DNA of 64,000 nucleotides from Novispirillum itersonii subsp. itersonii ATCC 12639. Its GTDB lineage: Bacteria > Pseudomonadota > Alphaproteobacteria > Rhodospirillales > Rhodospirillaceae. Positions 55,258-64,000 of the stretch are shown here, one piece after another. Position numbers and translations under genes: made by a program. Position 1 is the first letter of the stretch. Each line of letters starts with the position of its first letter. The stretch is from contig NZ_KB907338.1 in assembly GCF_000381985.1 (NCBI RefSeq), positions 124,001-188,000 of the forward strand. Direction: 5' to 3'. The notes below the pieces were generated by a model that was not told the origin of the DNA, did not search any database, and saw nothing but the letters and a program-made list of their open reading frames with translations.

Positions 55258-57240
55258 ATGACCATGCAGACCCTGAACGCCAAGATGGCCAACGCGATCC
55301 GTTTCCTGTCCGCCGATGCGGTACAGAAGGCCAAATCCGGCCATCCCGGCATGCCGCTCGGCATGGCTGATGTCGCCACCGTTCTGTTCACCCGCTTCCT
55401 GAAGTTTGACGCGTCGGCCCCGCGCTGGGCAGACCGCGACCGCTTCGTGCTGTCGGCGGGCCACGGCTCGATGCTGCTGTACAGCCTCGGCTATCTGCTG
55501 GGTTATTCCGACATCACGCTGGATGAAGTGAAGAACTTCCGTCAGCTCCATGCCAAGACCGCCGGTCACCCGGAATATGGCCATGTCTCGCTGGCTGAGA
55601 CCACCACCGGCCCGCTGGGGCAGGGCATCACCAACGCCGTCGGCTTCGCGCTGGCGGAAAAGATGCTGGCCGCCCGCTATGGCACTGATGCGGTCGATCA
55701 CTTCACCTATGTCATCGCCGGTGACGGCTGCCTGATGGAAGGCATCTCGCAGGAAGCGATTGCCATGGCCGGGCACTGGAAGCTGAACAAGCTGATCGTG
55801 CTGTGGGATGACAACTCGATCTGCATCGACGGTGATGTCGCCCTTGCCACCTCGGAAGATCAGCACGCCCGCTTCCGCGCCGCCGGCTGGAACACGCTGG
55901 CTGTTGACGGCCATGATCAGGATGCTGTCGCCGCTGCCATCGAAGCGGCGCAGAAGTCTGACAAGCCGACCATGATCGCCTGTAAGACCGTCATCGGCTT
56001 CGGGGCCCCGACTCTGGCCGGGACCGAGAAGACCCACGGCGCGCCGCTGGGCGATACCGAACTGGCCGGGATGCGCGACAAGCTCGGCTGGCCGCATGCC
56101 CCGTTCGAAATTCCGGAAGATGTGCTGTCGGCCTGGCGCGCTGCCGGGGCCCGGGGTGCCGCTGCCCGTGCGGTGTGGGAAGCCCGTGTCGCCGCCCTGC
56201 CGGCCGACGTCAAGGCAGCCTTTGATGCCGCCCTGTCCGGGGCCCTGCCGCAGGGCTGGGATGCGGGTCTGACCGCGCTGAAGGAAAAGGCGATCGCGGA
56301 AAAGACCAAGGTCGCCACCCGCAAGGCCAGCCAGATGGCGCTGGAAGTCATTGTTCCGGCCCTGCCGACCATCGTCGGCGGCTCTGCTGACCTGACCCAT
56401 TCTAACCTGACCGTCACCAAGGACATGACCTCGGTTCTGCCCGACGCCATGGGCGGCAACTACATCCACTACGGCGTGCGCGAACACGGCATGGCCTCGG
56501 TGATGAACGGTCTGGCCCTGCACGGCGGCTTCATCCCTTATGGCGGCACCTTCCTGGTGTTCACCGACTATGCCCGCCCGGCGATCCGCATGGCGGCCCT
56601 GATGGGCATCCGCACCATCTATGTCATGACCCATGACTCGATCGGTCTGGGCGAAGACGGCCCGACCCACCAGCCGGTGGAGCATGTGGCCAGCCTGCGC
56701 GCCATGCCGAACCTGCTGGTGTTCCGCCCGGCGGATATCGTGGAAACCGCCGAGTGCTGGCAGATTTCGCTGGAAAACGCCACCGGCCCCAGCCTGCTGG
56801 CCCTGTCGCGCCAGAACCTGCCGTGCCTCCGCGATGATGCCTCGGTCAACCTGTCGGCCAAGGGTGCCTATGTGCTGTCCGAGACCGATGGCGCGCGCGA
56901 CGTCACCCTGCTGGCGTCCGGTTCGGAAGTGGAAATCGCCCTGAAGGCCCGCGACCTGCTGGCCGCCAAGGGTGTCAAGGCCGCTGTGGTGTCGATGCCG
57001 TGCTGGGAACTGTTTGACGCCCAGCCGGTGGCTTACCGCAAGGCCGTGCTGGGCGATGCCCCGCGGGTGGCGGTGGAAGCCCTGTCCACCTTCGGCTGGG
57101 ACCGTTACACCGGGCTGGACGGCGCGGTGATCGGCATGACCGGCTTCGGCGCTTCGGCCCCGGCGGAAAAGCTGTACGAGCTGTTCGGCATCACTGCCGA
57201 CGCCGTCGCCGCCAAGGCGGAAGAGCTGGTGAAGGCCTAA
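55258..57240 (+). CDS. tkt: Transketolase
   Basis: 660 residues, full length. ThDP-binding region [20 protein letters not shown] near residue 155, with [12 protein letters not shown] after it; PYR-domain [19 protein letters not shown] near 405 and the catalytic-site [20 protein letters not shown] near 427; [20 protein letters not shown] near 460. It exchanges two-carbon units between sugar phosphates in the Calvin cycle and pentose-phosphate pathway. ATG 55258 is used, with ATG 55264 equally possible; the 135-base gap from prk has no terminator. Confidence 0.96.
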   Translation: MTMQTLNAKMANAIRFLSADAVQKAKSGHPGMPLGMADVATVLFTRFLKFDASAPRWADRDRFVLSAGHGSMLLYSLGYLLGYSDITLDEVKNFRQLHAKTAGHPEYGHVSLAETTTGPLGQGITNAVGFALAEKMLAARYGTDAVDHFTYVIAGDGCLMEGISQEAIAMAGHWKLNKLIVLWDDNSICIDGDVALATSEDQHARFRAAGWNTLAVDGHDQDAVAAAIEAAQKSDKPTMIACKTVIGFGAPTLAGTEKTHGAPLGDTELAGMRDKLGWPHAPFEIPEDVLSAWRAAGARGAAARAVWEARVAALPADVKAAFDAALSGALPQGWDAGLTALKEKAIAEKTKVATRKASQMALEVIVPALPTIVGGSADLTHSNLTVTKDMTSVLPDAMGGNYIHYGVREHGMASVMNGLALHGGFIPYGGTFLVFTDYARPAIRMAALMGIRTIYVMTHDSIGLGEDGPTHQPVEHVASLRAMPNLLVFRPADIVETAECWQISLENATGPSLLALSRQNLPCLRDDASVNLSAKGAYVLSETDGARDVTLLASGSEVEIALKARDLLAAKGVKAAVVSMPCWELFDAQPVAYRKAVLGDAPRVAVEALSTFGWDRYTGLDGAVIGMTGFGASAPAEKLYELFGITADAVAAKAEELVKA

Positions 57241-57251
57241 CCCTTAAAACC

Positions 57252-57286
57252 GACCCCCGGGGCGGAGGCCATGCCGCCCCGGGGTC
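57252..57286 (+). terminator. GC hairpin between tkt and fba
   Basis: GACCCCCGGGGCGG … CCGCCCCGGGGTC: about 12 pairs with an eight- to nine-base loop, then ctataaac. The T-run is poor, so it may be a partial terminator or an mRNA-processing/stability element that tunes fba relative to tkt. Confidence 0.55.
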
Positions 57287-57320
57287 TATAAACACGCAGA
57301 CCGCTTTAGGAGAGACTGCA

Positions 57321-58385
57321 ATGCCCGTCATTACCCTGCGCCAGCTGCTGGACCATGCCGCCGAACACACCTACGGCATGCCGGCGTTCAACGTGAACAA
57401 CATGGAACAGGTGCTGGCGATCATGAACGCCGCGCGCAAGACCAACGCGCCGGTGATTCTTCAGGCCAGCCGTGGCGCCCGCAAGTATGCCGGCGACATC
57501 ATGATCAAGCACATGATCCTGGCGGTCACCGAAATGTACCCGGAGATCCCGGTCTGCATGCATCAGGACCACGGCAACAGCGGCGCCACCTGCATGTCGG
57601 CGGTGATGAGCGGCTTCACCTCCGTCATGATGGACGGTTCGCTGGAAGAAGACGCCAAGACCCCGGCCTCCTACGACTACAACGTCAACGTCACCGCTGA
57701 CGTCACCCGCATGTCGCACATGGTCGGCGTGTCGGTGGAAGGCGAGCTGGGCTGCCTCGGCTCTCTGGAAACCGGGCAGGGCGACAAGGAAGACGGCCAC
57801 GGCTTCGAAGGCACTCTGGATCATTCCCAGCTGCTGACCGACCCGGATCAGGCGGCTGACTTCATTGCCCGCACCAAGGTTGATGCGCTGGCCGTCGCCA
57901 TCGGCACCAGCCACGGTGCCTATAAGTTCACCCGCAAGCCGACCGGCGACATCCTTGCGATGAACGTGGTGAAGGCGATCAACGCCAAGTGCCCGAACAC
58001 CCATCTGGTGATGCACGGCTCTTCCTCGGTGCCGCAGGATCTGCAGGACATCATCAACCAGTACGGTGGTGAAATGCCGCAGACTTTCGGCGTGCCGCTG
58101 GAAGAAATCGAAGAAGGCATCAAGTTCGGCGTCCGTAAGATCAACATCGACACCGACAACCGCATGGCGATCACCGGCGCGATCCGTAAGGTGTTTGCCG
58201 AGAAGAAGTCGGAATTCGATCCGCGCGGCTACCTGAAGCCGGCGATGGATGCCATGGAAAAGCTGTGCGTTGACCGCTTCGAGCGCTTTAACGCCGCCGG
58301 TCAGGCTTCCAAGATTAAGGCGATCCCGCTGGCTGACATGGCCAAGCGCTATGCTGACGGTTCGCTGGATCCGAAGTTCGCCTGA
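57321..58385 (+). CDS. fba: Class II fructose-bisphosphate aldolase (Calvin-cycle type)
   Basis: 354 residues after TTTAGGAGAGACTGC. Class II, zinc-dependent: [20 protein letters not shown] near 22, [20 protein letters not shown] near 75 (catalytic/zinc residues), [12 protein letters not shown] near 105, [20 protein letters not shown] near 142, then [20 protein letters not shown] with the second zinc His and [12 protein letters not shown] near 275. The 354-residue length and LGSLETGQ segment match the CbbA subgroup. It forms and splits fructose- and sedoheptulose-1,(6/7)-bisphosphate. A terminator follows. Confidence 0.95.
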   Translation: MPVITLRQLLDHAAEHTYGMPAFNVNNMEQVLAIMNAARKTNAPVILQASRGARKYAGDIMIKHMILAVTEMYPEIPVCMHQDHGNSGATCMSAVMSGFTSVMMDGSLEEDAKTPASYDYNVNVTADVTRMSHMVGVSVEGELGCLGSLETGQGDKEDGHGFEGTLDHSQLLTDPDQAADFIARTKVDALAVAIGTSHGAYKFTRKPTGDILAMNVVKAINAKCPNTHLVMHGSSSVPQDLQDIINQYGGEMPQTFGVPLEEIEEGIKFGVRKINIDTDNRMAITGAIRKVFAEKKSEFDPRGYLKPAMDAMEKLCVDRFERFNAAGQASKIKAIPLADMAKRYADGSLDPKFA

Positions 58386-58402
58386 GGCTCCGGTCACACG
58401 GG

Positions 58403-58432
58403 AAAGGGCTGCCCCCTGCGGGGCGGCCCTTT
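58403..58432 (+). terminator. Terminator after fba
   Basis: AAAGGGCTGCCCC-CTGC-GGGGCGGCCCTTT forms a long stem with one mismatch, ending in TTTCG. It lies 18 bases after the fba stop; rpe restarts 55 bases later and may have its own promoter or receive read-through. Confidence 0.7.
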
Positions 58433-58486
58433 CGCCGTTTCAAGCCTGTCCCCATATCCTGTATTCCCCTGACGCCGGATACTGTT

Positions 58487-59128
58487 ATGACCGTCAAAAT
58501 CTCCCCCAGCATTCTGTCTGCCGATTTCGCCCGTCTGGGTGAGGAAGTGCGCGCCATTGATGCCGCCGGGGCCGACTACATCCACATCGACGTGATGGAC
58601 GGCCACTATGTGCCCAACATCACCATCGGCCCGGCGGTGGTGCAGGCCCTGCGCCCGCACACCACCAAGGTGTTTGATGTGCATCTGATGATTGACCCGG
58701 TTGATCCGTATGTTGAGGCCTTTGCCAAGGCGGGATCGGATATCATCACCGTGCATGCCGAAGCCGGGAAGCACATGCACCGCACCCTTCAGCTGATCCG
58801 CTCCTTCGGGAAGAAGGCTGGGGTCTCGCTGAATCCGGCAACCCCGGAATCGGTGGTGGAATATGTGCTGGATTCGGTTGATCTGGTGCTTGTGATGTCG
58901 GTCAACCCCGGCTTCGGCGGTCAGTCCTTCATCCACTCGCAGGTCGAAAAGATCCGCCGCCTGAAGCAGATGATCGGCGACCGCCCGATTGAGCTGGAAG
59001 TCGATGGCGGGGTAACCCCGGAGACGGCACCGCTCTGTATCGCAGCCGGGGCCAATGTGCTGGTGGCGGGCAGCGCCGTCTTCAAAAACGGGACCTATGC
59101 CGCTAACATTGCGGCTCTGCGCGGTTAA
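58487..59128 (+). CDS. rpe: Ribulose-phosphate 3-epimerase
   Basis: 213 residues, TIM barrel. Motifs: [20 protein letters not shown] at the start, [19 protein letters not shown] near residue 32 (metal-binding His/Asp), [20 protein letters not shown] near 66, [20 protein letters not shown] near 138 and [20 protein letters not shown] near 172. It interconverts xylulose and ribulose 5-phosphate, feeding prk. Last gene of the carbon-fixation run; the paired hairpins at 59236-59355 follow. Confidence 0.96.
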   Translation: MTVKISPSILSADFARLGEEVRAIDAAGADYIHIDVMDGHYVPNITIGPAVVQALRPHTTKVFDVHLMIDPVDPYVEAFAKAGSDIITVHAEAGKHMHRTLQLIRSFGKKAGVSLNPATPESVVEYVLDSVDLVLVMSVNPGFGGQSFIHSQVEKIRRLKQMIGDRPIELEVDGGVTPETAPLCIAAGANVLVAGSAVFKNGTYAANIAALRG

Positions 59129-59235
59129 TCCGCGCTGATCTGATACTGCTTCCGGGCCGGGGTTGTGCGTCTCCCGGGTCCGGCGGACCACCCTGACGGC
59201 CTGATCCTGCCGGGATTGGGACAGGGATGGGAAAC

Positions 59236-59355
59236 GGCCCCGTACTTTGGCCAGTACGGGGCCATTTTCATGGCCCCGTACATGGTTGTTAAAGAGAGAG
59301 CGGCCCCTTCGGGCCGCCAGTCCGGGCCATTCTCACAGGGCCATTTTCATGGCCC
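59236..59355. terminator. Cluster of alternative hairpins between rpe and chemoreceptor copy 4
   Basis: Segment A GGCCCCGTAC (59236-59245), B GTACGGGGCCAT (59254-59265) and C ATGGCCCCGTAC (59270-59281): A pairs with B (10 bp) or B pairs with C (12 bp, loop TTTC), mutually exclusive. Further right lie GCGGCCC-CTTC-GGGCCGC (59300-59317) and a second GGGCCAT-TTTC-ATGGCCC (59338-59355). They lie between convergent genes and probably terminate both directions. The core ggccattttcatggccccgt occurs twice. Confidence 0.8.
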
Positions 59356-59357
59356 CG

Positions 59358-60833
59358 TTATGCCAGCGCCTGACTCTGCGATTTTATCCGCAGTGATGCG
59401 GCATGAATCTCCTGCAGGCCGGTCGCCACTTCAGCGATCCCGCCGGAAATGCCGCTGACCGTGTACGAGGCTGACCGCATGGACCGTGTCATCGCCTCCG
59501 TCCGCACGCCCTGTGCGGTCATGGCGTCCGCCAGTGCAGAAGACAGGTGGCTGATCCGGCTGATGGTTTCGGTCATGGCGCCGATGGCGTTGGCAACATC
59601 GCGGGTATCCTGTCGCACGCGGTTGATCTGGCTGGCGATTTCTTCCGTGGCGTGGCGGGTCTGGCCTGACAGTGATTTCACTTCATTGGCGACGACGGAG
59701 AATCCTTTTCCGGCCTCTCCGGCCCGGGCCGCTTCAATCGTTGCGTTCAGGGCCAGCAGATTGGTCTGGCTGGCGATGGCGGTGATCAGCTCCAGAATGG
59801 CGCCGATCCGGTTGGTCGCTTCCAGCAGGGTATTGACCACCGCATCGGTCTGGCTGGCCCGTTCAACCGCTTCGCTGGCGGCGTGGCTGGTTTCGGCCAT
59901 CTGTCGGGTGATGTCCTGCAACATTGCGGCCATCTGCTCTGATCCCCCGGCCAGTGTTTCAACTGTTCCCGAGGAATGGGCGGCGGATTCCGCAACGGTG
60001 GCCGATTGGCCGTTGGCGCGGCCAATGATGGTGATGACGGTCGCCAGTTCGCGGTCGATCTGCTGCTGAATGGATGAGCGGCGCTGCCGTTCGTGCACAA
60101 TAGCGGTAATGTCAGTGGCCACCTTCACCACCTTTATCACGGCTCCGTCCGGGCTGAACACCGGGTTATAGGATCCGAGGATCCAGACCTCTTCCCCCGT
60201 TTTGCTGATCCGGCGGAATTCAGCGGTGATATGCTGCCCCTGCCGCAAAGTGTCCCAGAACTGACGGTACGCAGGCGATCCCTGCTCTTCCGGTGGCACA
60301 AACATCCTGTGATGCCGCCCGATGACGTCAGCCGCCTGATAGCCGAAGGTGTTCAGGAAGTTGTCGTTGGCGTCGAGGATCGTTCCGTCCGGCGCAAACT
60401 GGATGACCGCCTGTGACCGGCTGATGGCCTGCACCACTGCATCCGTGTCGCTGGCCTTTTGGTGGTTTGCCGTTTCATCCGTCGCCGTTTTTACGATGCG
60501 GATCACAGTGCCGGAGCGGTCTGTGACCGGTGCGTAGGTGCCACGGATCCACAGAATTTGTCCGCTTTTGCTGATCCGCCGGAACATGGCATGAACAGGG
60601 TTTCCCTGCCGCAGTTGCGCCCACAGCGCAGCGTTTTCCGGGCTGTTCCGCAGATCGGGGGGCACCAGAAGGCTGTGCGGCTGGCCTTGCAGGTCAGTCA
60701 GCGTGTAACCGGTCATGGCCAGAAAGTTCCGGTTGGCGTCGATGATGATGCCCTCCGGGGTGAAGGAAATGATGGCGTGAGCCTGATGCAGAGCATCCAG
60801 CGTCAGCCTGTCCTGTTTTCTGTATCCAAACAT
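59358..60833 (-). CDS. PAS-PAS methyl-accepting chemotaxis protein, copy 4
   Basis: 491 residues starting [23 protein letters not shown]1 ([20 protein letters not shown]) and PAS2 ([20 protein letters not shown]), each with a W-I-x-G-x-Y-x-PV strand, precede a linker with [20 protein letters not shown] and a soluble signalling domain with tip [20 protein letters not shown] near residue 360. PAS1 lacks the second His of the GKHHR motif (GQPHS), unlike the other copies, so its ligand or cofactor may differ. Same length as copies 1-3 and 5, but only moderately similar. Confidence 0.9.
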   Translation of the reverse strand: MFGYRKQDRLTLDALHQAHAIISFTPEGIIIDANRNFLAMTGYTLTDLQGQPHSLLVPPDLRNSPENAALWAQLRQGNPVHAMFRRISKSGQILWIRGTYAPVTDRSGTVIRIVKTATDETANHQKASDTDAVVQAISRSQAVIQFAPDGTILDANDNFLNTFGYQAADVIGRHHRMFVPPEEQGSPAYRQFWDTLRQGQHITAEFRRISKTGEEVWILGSYNPVFSPDGAVIKVVKVATDITAIVHERQRRSSIQQQIDRELATVITIIGRANGQSATVAESAAHSSGTVETLAGGSEQMAAMLQDITRQMAETSHAASEAVERASQTDAVVNTLLEATNRIGAILELITAIASQTNLLALNATIEAARAGEAGKGFSVVANEVKSLSGQTRHATEEIASQINRVRQDTRDVANAIGAMTETISRISHLSSALADAMTAQGVRTEAMTRSMRSASYTVSGISGGIAEVATGLQEIHAASLRIKSQSQALA

Positions 60834-61053
60834 ATGTCAGCCTCCCCTGTCTGGCCTATGGGTGGGGGGGGGGTCTGAACCGCAGGCGTGGAGGGTATGG
60901 CACCGTCCGCAGTTCCCGTTCAGTGTGCGCGGGTGCGGGGCGGGGCGTGATCATGAAAAGGTATAGAGTCTCCGGGAATCCGTATTCATAATCATATGTA
61001 GTTAAATAAATTTGCAGGGGGCTTCCGGCGGCGTTCTGCCCCGTTGTGGCGGG
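60834..61053. promoter_or_regulatory. Region between chemoreceptor copies 4 and 5
   Basis: 220 bases. Next to the copy 4 start is a run of nine or ten G. Further right an AT-rich patch (60980-61015, ttcataatcatatgtagttaaataaattt) is a likely promoter for copy 4. Confidence 0.4.
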
Positions 61054-62529
61054 TCAGACCAGCGAGGCGCTCTGGCGTTTCACCCGCTCTGAGGCGTCAA
61101 GGATATGCTGCAGGCCTCCGGCGATTTCGGCGATGCTGTCGGTGATGGTGCCGACCCCGCTGCTGGTGGACTGCATATTTGCCGACAGATCGCGGGTGAC
61201 AGCGGTCTGTTCCTCCACCGCCGAGGCGATGGCGCTGGAAATGGCGTTGATCCGGCTGATCGTGCCGCCGATGGCCTGAATGGCGCTGACCGCCTCCCGG
61301 GTGTTTTCCTGCACGCTTTTGATCTGTCGGGCAATTTCCTCGGTGGCCTTACCGGTTTGCGTCGCCAGACTTTTGACTTCGTTGGCGACCACGGCAAACC
61401 CTTTTCCGGCCTCACCGGCGCGGGCGGCTTCGATGGTGGCATTCAGGGCCAGCAGGTTGGTCTGGCTGGAAATGGTGTTGATCAGGCCGATGACGGTGCT
61501 GATGTGGTCGGCGGCCTCGGTCAGTTCCGAGACCACCCGGTTGGTGCGTGTGGCCTGCTCGACCGCATCATTTGACACCTCAAGCGCCCGGGCGACCTGC
61601 AGGCTGATTTCGGTGACCGATGCCGACAGTTCCTCGGCGCCCGACGCCATGGTCTGCACGGTTTCGGCGGACTGGGTCGCGGCGTTGGTCACGGTGCCCG
61701 CCTGCTGGGTGGCGGCGGTGATGGCGCTGACCACCTGCGTCAGTTCGCTGTCGATCTGGCGCTGGGTTTCAGCCCGGGCCTGACGGCGCCGGATCTGCTG
61801 GGTGATGTCGGTGGCGAATTTCACCACTTTCACCAGCGTGCCGTTGACATCGAAAATCGGATTGTAGCTGGCCAGAATCCAGACGTCCTCACCGCTTTTG
61901 CTGCGGCGGCGGAACTCACCGACCTGATATTCACCCCGGCGCAGGCCGTCCCAGAATGCGCGATAGGTGTCTGTATCCCGTTCGGCGGGGTCAACGAACA
62001 GGCTGTGATGCTGCCCGCTGATCTCGGCCAGACTGTAGCCGAGGGCCGACAGAAAGTTGTCATTGGCCCATAGCACGGTGCCGTCGATCTTCAGGTGAAT
62101 GACCGCCTGCGACCGGTTGATGGCGGCGATCTGTCCTGCCAGATCAAGGGCCTGACGCTTATCTTCGGTTATGTCAGTGGCGATCTTTATCACTTTATAC
62201 GGGTGGCCGGAGGCGTCAGAAATCGGCATGTAGGTGCCACGGATCCACACCGGGTTGCCGGACCGGGTCACACGGCGGAACGCCGCCGAAAAAGATTCCC
62301 CGGCCCGCAGGCGTTCCCAGAACGTCTTATACTCCGGGCTGTCTTTCTCATCAGATGAGACAAACAGGCTGTGGTGCTGCCCGAGAATATCTTTCAGATC
62401 ATACTGCATCAGTGAAAGAAAAATCTGGTTGGCATGCAGAATGCGGCCATTCATATCAAACTCAATCACCGCCTGAGAGCGGTTGATTGCGTCGATGATT
62501 TTCCGGTTTTCTTTCAGGGCCTGAAACAT
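61054..62529 (-). CDS. PAS-PAS methyl-accepting chemotaxis protein, copy 5
   Basis: 491 residues starting [23 protein letters not shown]1 ([20 protein letters not shown]) and PAS2 ([20 protein letters not shown]) are followed by [20 protein letters not shown] and a soluble signalling domain with tip [20 protein letters not shown]. Both PAS domains keep the paired His. It is closest to copy 4 in the signalling domain ([18 protein letters not shown]), while copies 1-3 have [18 protein letters not shown]; so the two chromosomal groups form two sub-clades. The ATG at 62529 is preceded by GGAAGTACAGAAAT. Confidence 0.9.
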   Translation of the reverse strand: MFQALKENRKIIDAINRSQAVIEFDMNGRILHANQIFLSLMQYDLKDILGQHHSLFVSSDEKDSPEYKTFWERLRAGESFSAAFRRVTRSGNPVWIRGTYMPISDASGHPYKVIKIATDITEDKRQALDLAGQIAAINRSQAVIHLKIDGTVLWANDNFLSALGYSLAEISGQHHSLFVDPAERDTDTYRAFWDGLRRGEYQVGEFRRRSKSGEDVWILASYNPIFDVNGTLVKVVKFATDITQQIRRRQARAETQRQIDSELTQVVSAITAATQQAGTVTNAATQSAETVQTMASGAEELSASVTEISLQVARALEVSNDAVEQATRTNRVVSELTEAADHISTVIGLINTISSQTNLLALNATIEAARAGEAGKGFAVVANEVKSLATQTGKATEEIARQIKSVQENTREAVSAIQAIGGTISRINAISSAIASAVEEQTAVTRDLSANMQSTSSGVGTITDSIAEIAGGLQHILDASERVKRQSASLV

Positions 62530-62874
62530 ATTTCTGTACTTCCAACACTGTCTGCCGGGCTGGGGTATAACATGACTGGTATGGCAGGAGATGGCCAGTC
62601 AAGAGGGGGGAGCCATGCAGAACAGGGGATACCTGATTTTGCCGACAGTCTTCTTACGCAGGGGGCCGACTTCTTAGATCAGTCTGTGCAGACCCTTGCG
62701 CCAGTTTTATGCCGGATCAGCCCCTGATCGATGGCTGGAGCGGGAGGACAGCAGCACGGCTGCATTCTTTTTTCCACTAAAATTTTATGGGTACAGACTG
62801 CCCGGCCCGGCAATCTCCTTTGCAGGCGCAGCCTCTCCCTGTCCGCAATGTGGGGTAAAAGATAAATCTGAAGC
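62530..62874. other. Intergenic region between chemoreceptor copy 5 and glpR
   Basis: About 345 bases. It holds the leader of copy 5 and the downstream end of glpR. No supported gene, clear terminator or repeat was seen; short frames here lack ribosome sites and homology. Confidence 0.5.
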
Positions 62875-63651
62875 CTATGGGGCGGGAATCAGCAGATCGA
62901 CGCCTTCAGCGGTCAGGGCGGCAGTGATCTCTTCCGGCGGCGTGGCATCGGTGACCAGCCGGTCAACGCGGTGCCATGGTGCTACCTCGAAAATGCCCCG
63001 CCGCCCGAATTTGGAAGAGTCGGCGAGGATGGTGGTCAGCTCCACCCGGTCCATCATCGCCTGCGCAATCTGTGTTTCCTGAACGTCAAAATCCATCACC
63101 CCTGACGGATCCACTGCCCCAACGGTCAGAAAGGCATGGCGGGCCCGGAAGCGGCCGATCTGTTCCACCGCCAGATGCCCGAGGGATTCACCGGCATCGG
63201 CACCATAGGCCCCGCCGATCAGAAAGACTTTATGGTCGGGATTGGCGGAAACAGTGGCCGCCACCCGGCAGGAATTCGTGATGATCACCAGAGATGGCAG
63301 GCCGATCAGGGCTTCGGCCAATGCCAGCGTGGTGGTGCCGGTGTCAATAAACAGGGCATCGCCGGGGGAAAGCAGGCTGGCGGCAGCATAGGCGATCCGC
63401 CGTTTGGCAGCGGTATTCTCGGCCATGCGGGCGGCGAAGGGGCCTTCTGTCGGCGGTTCGGTGGCGGCGACGGAGCGGGCGCGGGCCCCACCGTGAAATT
63501 TCCGCACTTTTCCCATCTCATCCAGTGCCGTCAGGTCACGGCGGATGGTCTCCCGCGAGACTCCAAGGCGGTCGGCCAGATCGTCAACGCTGATTTCTCC
63601 GGTCTTCAGGACAAGGCGGACAATCTCATCGTGGCGGTCAGCTGGGCGCAT
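62875..63651 (-). CDS. glpR: DeoR-family repressor GlpR
   Basis: 258 residues from ATG 63651. The N-terminal DeoR HTH spans about 6-58 (RHDEIVRLVLKTGEISVDDL; VSRETIRRDLTALDEMGKVR then KFHGGA). The sugar-phosphate sensor domain follows (AASLLSPGDALFIDTGTTTL; VIITNSCRVAATV; VFLIGGAYGADAGESLGHLA). GlpR represses glycerol-3-phosphate genes and is released by glycerol-3-phosphate. A divergent glpD-like gene starts 215 bases away with repeated TTCGGTCA half-sites between. The open frame upstream of Met1 crosses these sites and is not used. Confidence 0.9.
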   Translation of the reverse strand: MRPADRHDEIVRLVLKTGEISVDDLADRLGVSRETIRRDLTALDEMGKVRKFHGGARARSVAATEPPTEGPFAARMAENTAAKRRIAYAAASLLSPGDALFIDTGTTTLALAEALIGLPSLVIITNSCRVAATVSANPDHKVFLIGGAYGADAGESLGHLAVEQIGRFRARHAFLTVGAVDPSGVMDFDVQETQIAQAMMDRVELTTILADSSKFGRRGIFEVAPWHRVDRLVTDATPPEEITAALTAEGVDLLIPAP

Positions 63652-63747
63652 TGCGGTTTCCGTATGGGCAGGCGGGGCGGCGGGCAGAATGGCACGGTGG
63701 GGCGGCTTACTGCAACCTTTGCAGGAACCGGGGTCTGTTTTTGACTG

Positions 63748-63851
63748 TTCGGTCAATTTGTGGCGGTGTGGTGACCGAAATAAGGCTAAAAAACAGGAAT
63801 CATCTTTACATACGGTCATTGCAAGAATACCGTTCGGTCATTGAGTGACCG
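63748..63851. promoter_or_regulatory. Probable GlpR operator array
   Basis: The half-site TTCGGTCA recurs: TTCGGTCA at 63748-63755 opposite TGACCGAA at 63772-63779; CGGTCA at 63813-63818; and the dyad CGGTCA-TTGAG-TGACCG at 63835-63851, just before the glpD-like ribosome site (AGGAG, 63855-63859). The spacing of 16, then 5, bases inside the pairs suggests two operators that could loop. The AT-rich gap (63780-63812) probably holds the promoter. Confidence 0.75.
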
Positions 63852-63866
63852 TACAGGAGAAATTAG

Positions 63867-64000
63867 GTGAGCTCTCCGGCAGATATGACAAGCCCGGCCC
63901 CGGCGTCATTACCGCCCGGCCCTGTCTTTGACGTTGCTGTCATCGGGGGTGGGGTTGTCGGCTGTGCCGTTGCCCGGCGCTTTGCGCTGGCGGGGGCGCA
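63867..64000 (+). CDS. glpD: Glycerol-3-phosphate dehydrogenase-like flavoprotein, N-terminal part
   Basis: Starts at a GTG at 63867 with AGGAG seven bases upstream and runs off the right edge; 44 codons visible. After a Pro/Ala-rich start, FDVAVIGGGVVGCAVARRFA shows the GxGxxG FAD-binding fold typical of GlpD and related oxidoreductases. The neighbouring glpR and shared operators favour aerobic glycerol-3-phosphate dehydrogenase over other members of the DAO superfamily. Confidence 0.75.
   Translation, partial: MSSPADMTSPAPASLPPGPVFDVAVIGGGVVGCAVARRFALAGA

Noticed and set aside
55237-56685. 482-codon minus-strand frame over tkt
   Set aside because: Antisense shadow of transketolase; composition is typical of a reverse frame.

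Overview
The window is a high-GC chromosomal segment from a motile alphaproteobacterium, most likely of the Rhodospirillales (spirillum type). That placement is an inference from four things: a CtrA response regulator with a perfect CtrA box, the alphaproteobacterial flagellar order fliF-fliG-fliH-fliN...flbD-flhA-flhF-flhG, a mesaconyl-CoA hydratase next to an Mcl2-like CoA-ester hydrolase/lyase, and a Calvin-cycle gene run. No rRNA, tRNA, CRISPR array or intact insertion sequence was seen.

Layout. 1-3.2 kb: tripartite tricarboxylate transporter (tctC end, tctB, tctA) and a TerC-family membrane protein. 3.3-9.9 kb: a phage-type XRE repressor behind a 12-bp tandem repeat, a soluble protoglobin chemoreceptor, a DEAD-box RNA helicase with a long repetitive Arg/Gly/Asp/Pro-rich tail, and a GxSxG hydrolase. 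9.9-15.8 kb: mch and an Mcl2-like gene, a remarkable 108-bp structured tandem repeat that runs into pdxY, a broken AraC fragment, a GlxA-type regulator and an SDR. 15.8-20.7 kb: three PAS-PAS-MCP soluble chemoreceptors in a row; two more lie at 59.4-62.5 kb. 21-43.2 kb: PACE efflux protein, ctrA, and the flagellar block. fliI-fliJ run on the plus strand. Everything from fliF (43.2 kb) back to a DnaJ/SH3 protein (26.7 kb) runs on the minus strand, with motA and solute-binding-like genes mixed in. 43.8-53 kb: NarL-type regulator, phytase-like esterase lipoprotein, IalB-family protein, msrPQ periplasmic methionine-sulfoxide repair, a five-PAS GGDEF protein split by a frameshift, a LuxR regulator with a degenerate receiver, and another solute-binding-like protein. 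53-59.1 kb: glpX-prk-tkt-fba-rpe, the RuBP-regeneration arm of the Calvin cycle without RuBisCO in view. 62.9-64 kb: glpR with repeated operator half-sites and the start of a glpD-like gene.

How it fits together: the window combines motility (flagellar export, C-ring, stator and placement genes), its cell-cycle control (CtrA, FlbD) and six chemoreceptors with no transmembrane segments, so probably cytoplasmic sensing of oxygen or redox state. Around these sit carbon-metabolism modules (Calvin cycle, ethylmalonyl-CoA-type chemistry, glycerol-3-phosphate, tricarboxylate uptake). The most unusual feature is the five-copy 108-bp repeat at 12.2-12.7 kb. Each unit holds three potential hairpins, paired positions co-vary between copies, the unit is a whole number of codons, and the last copy supplies the pdxY ribosome binding site.
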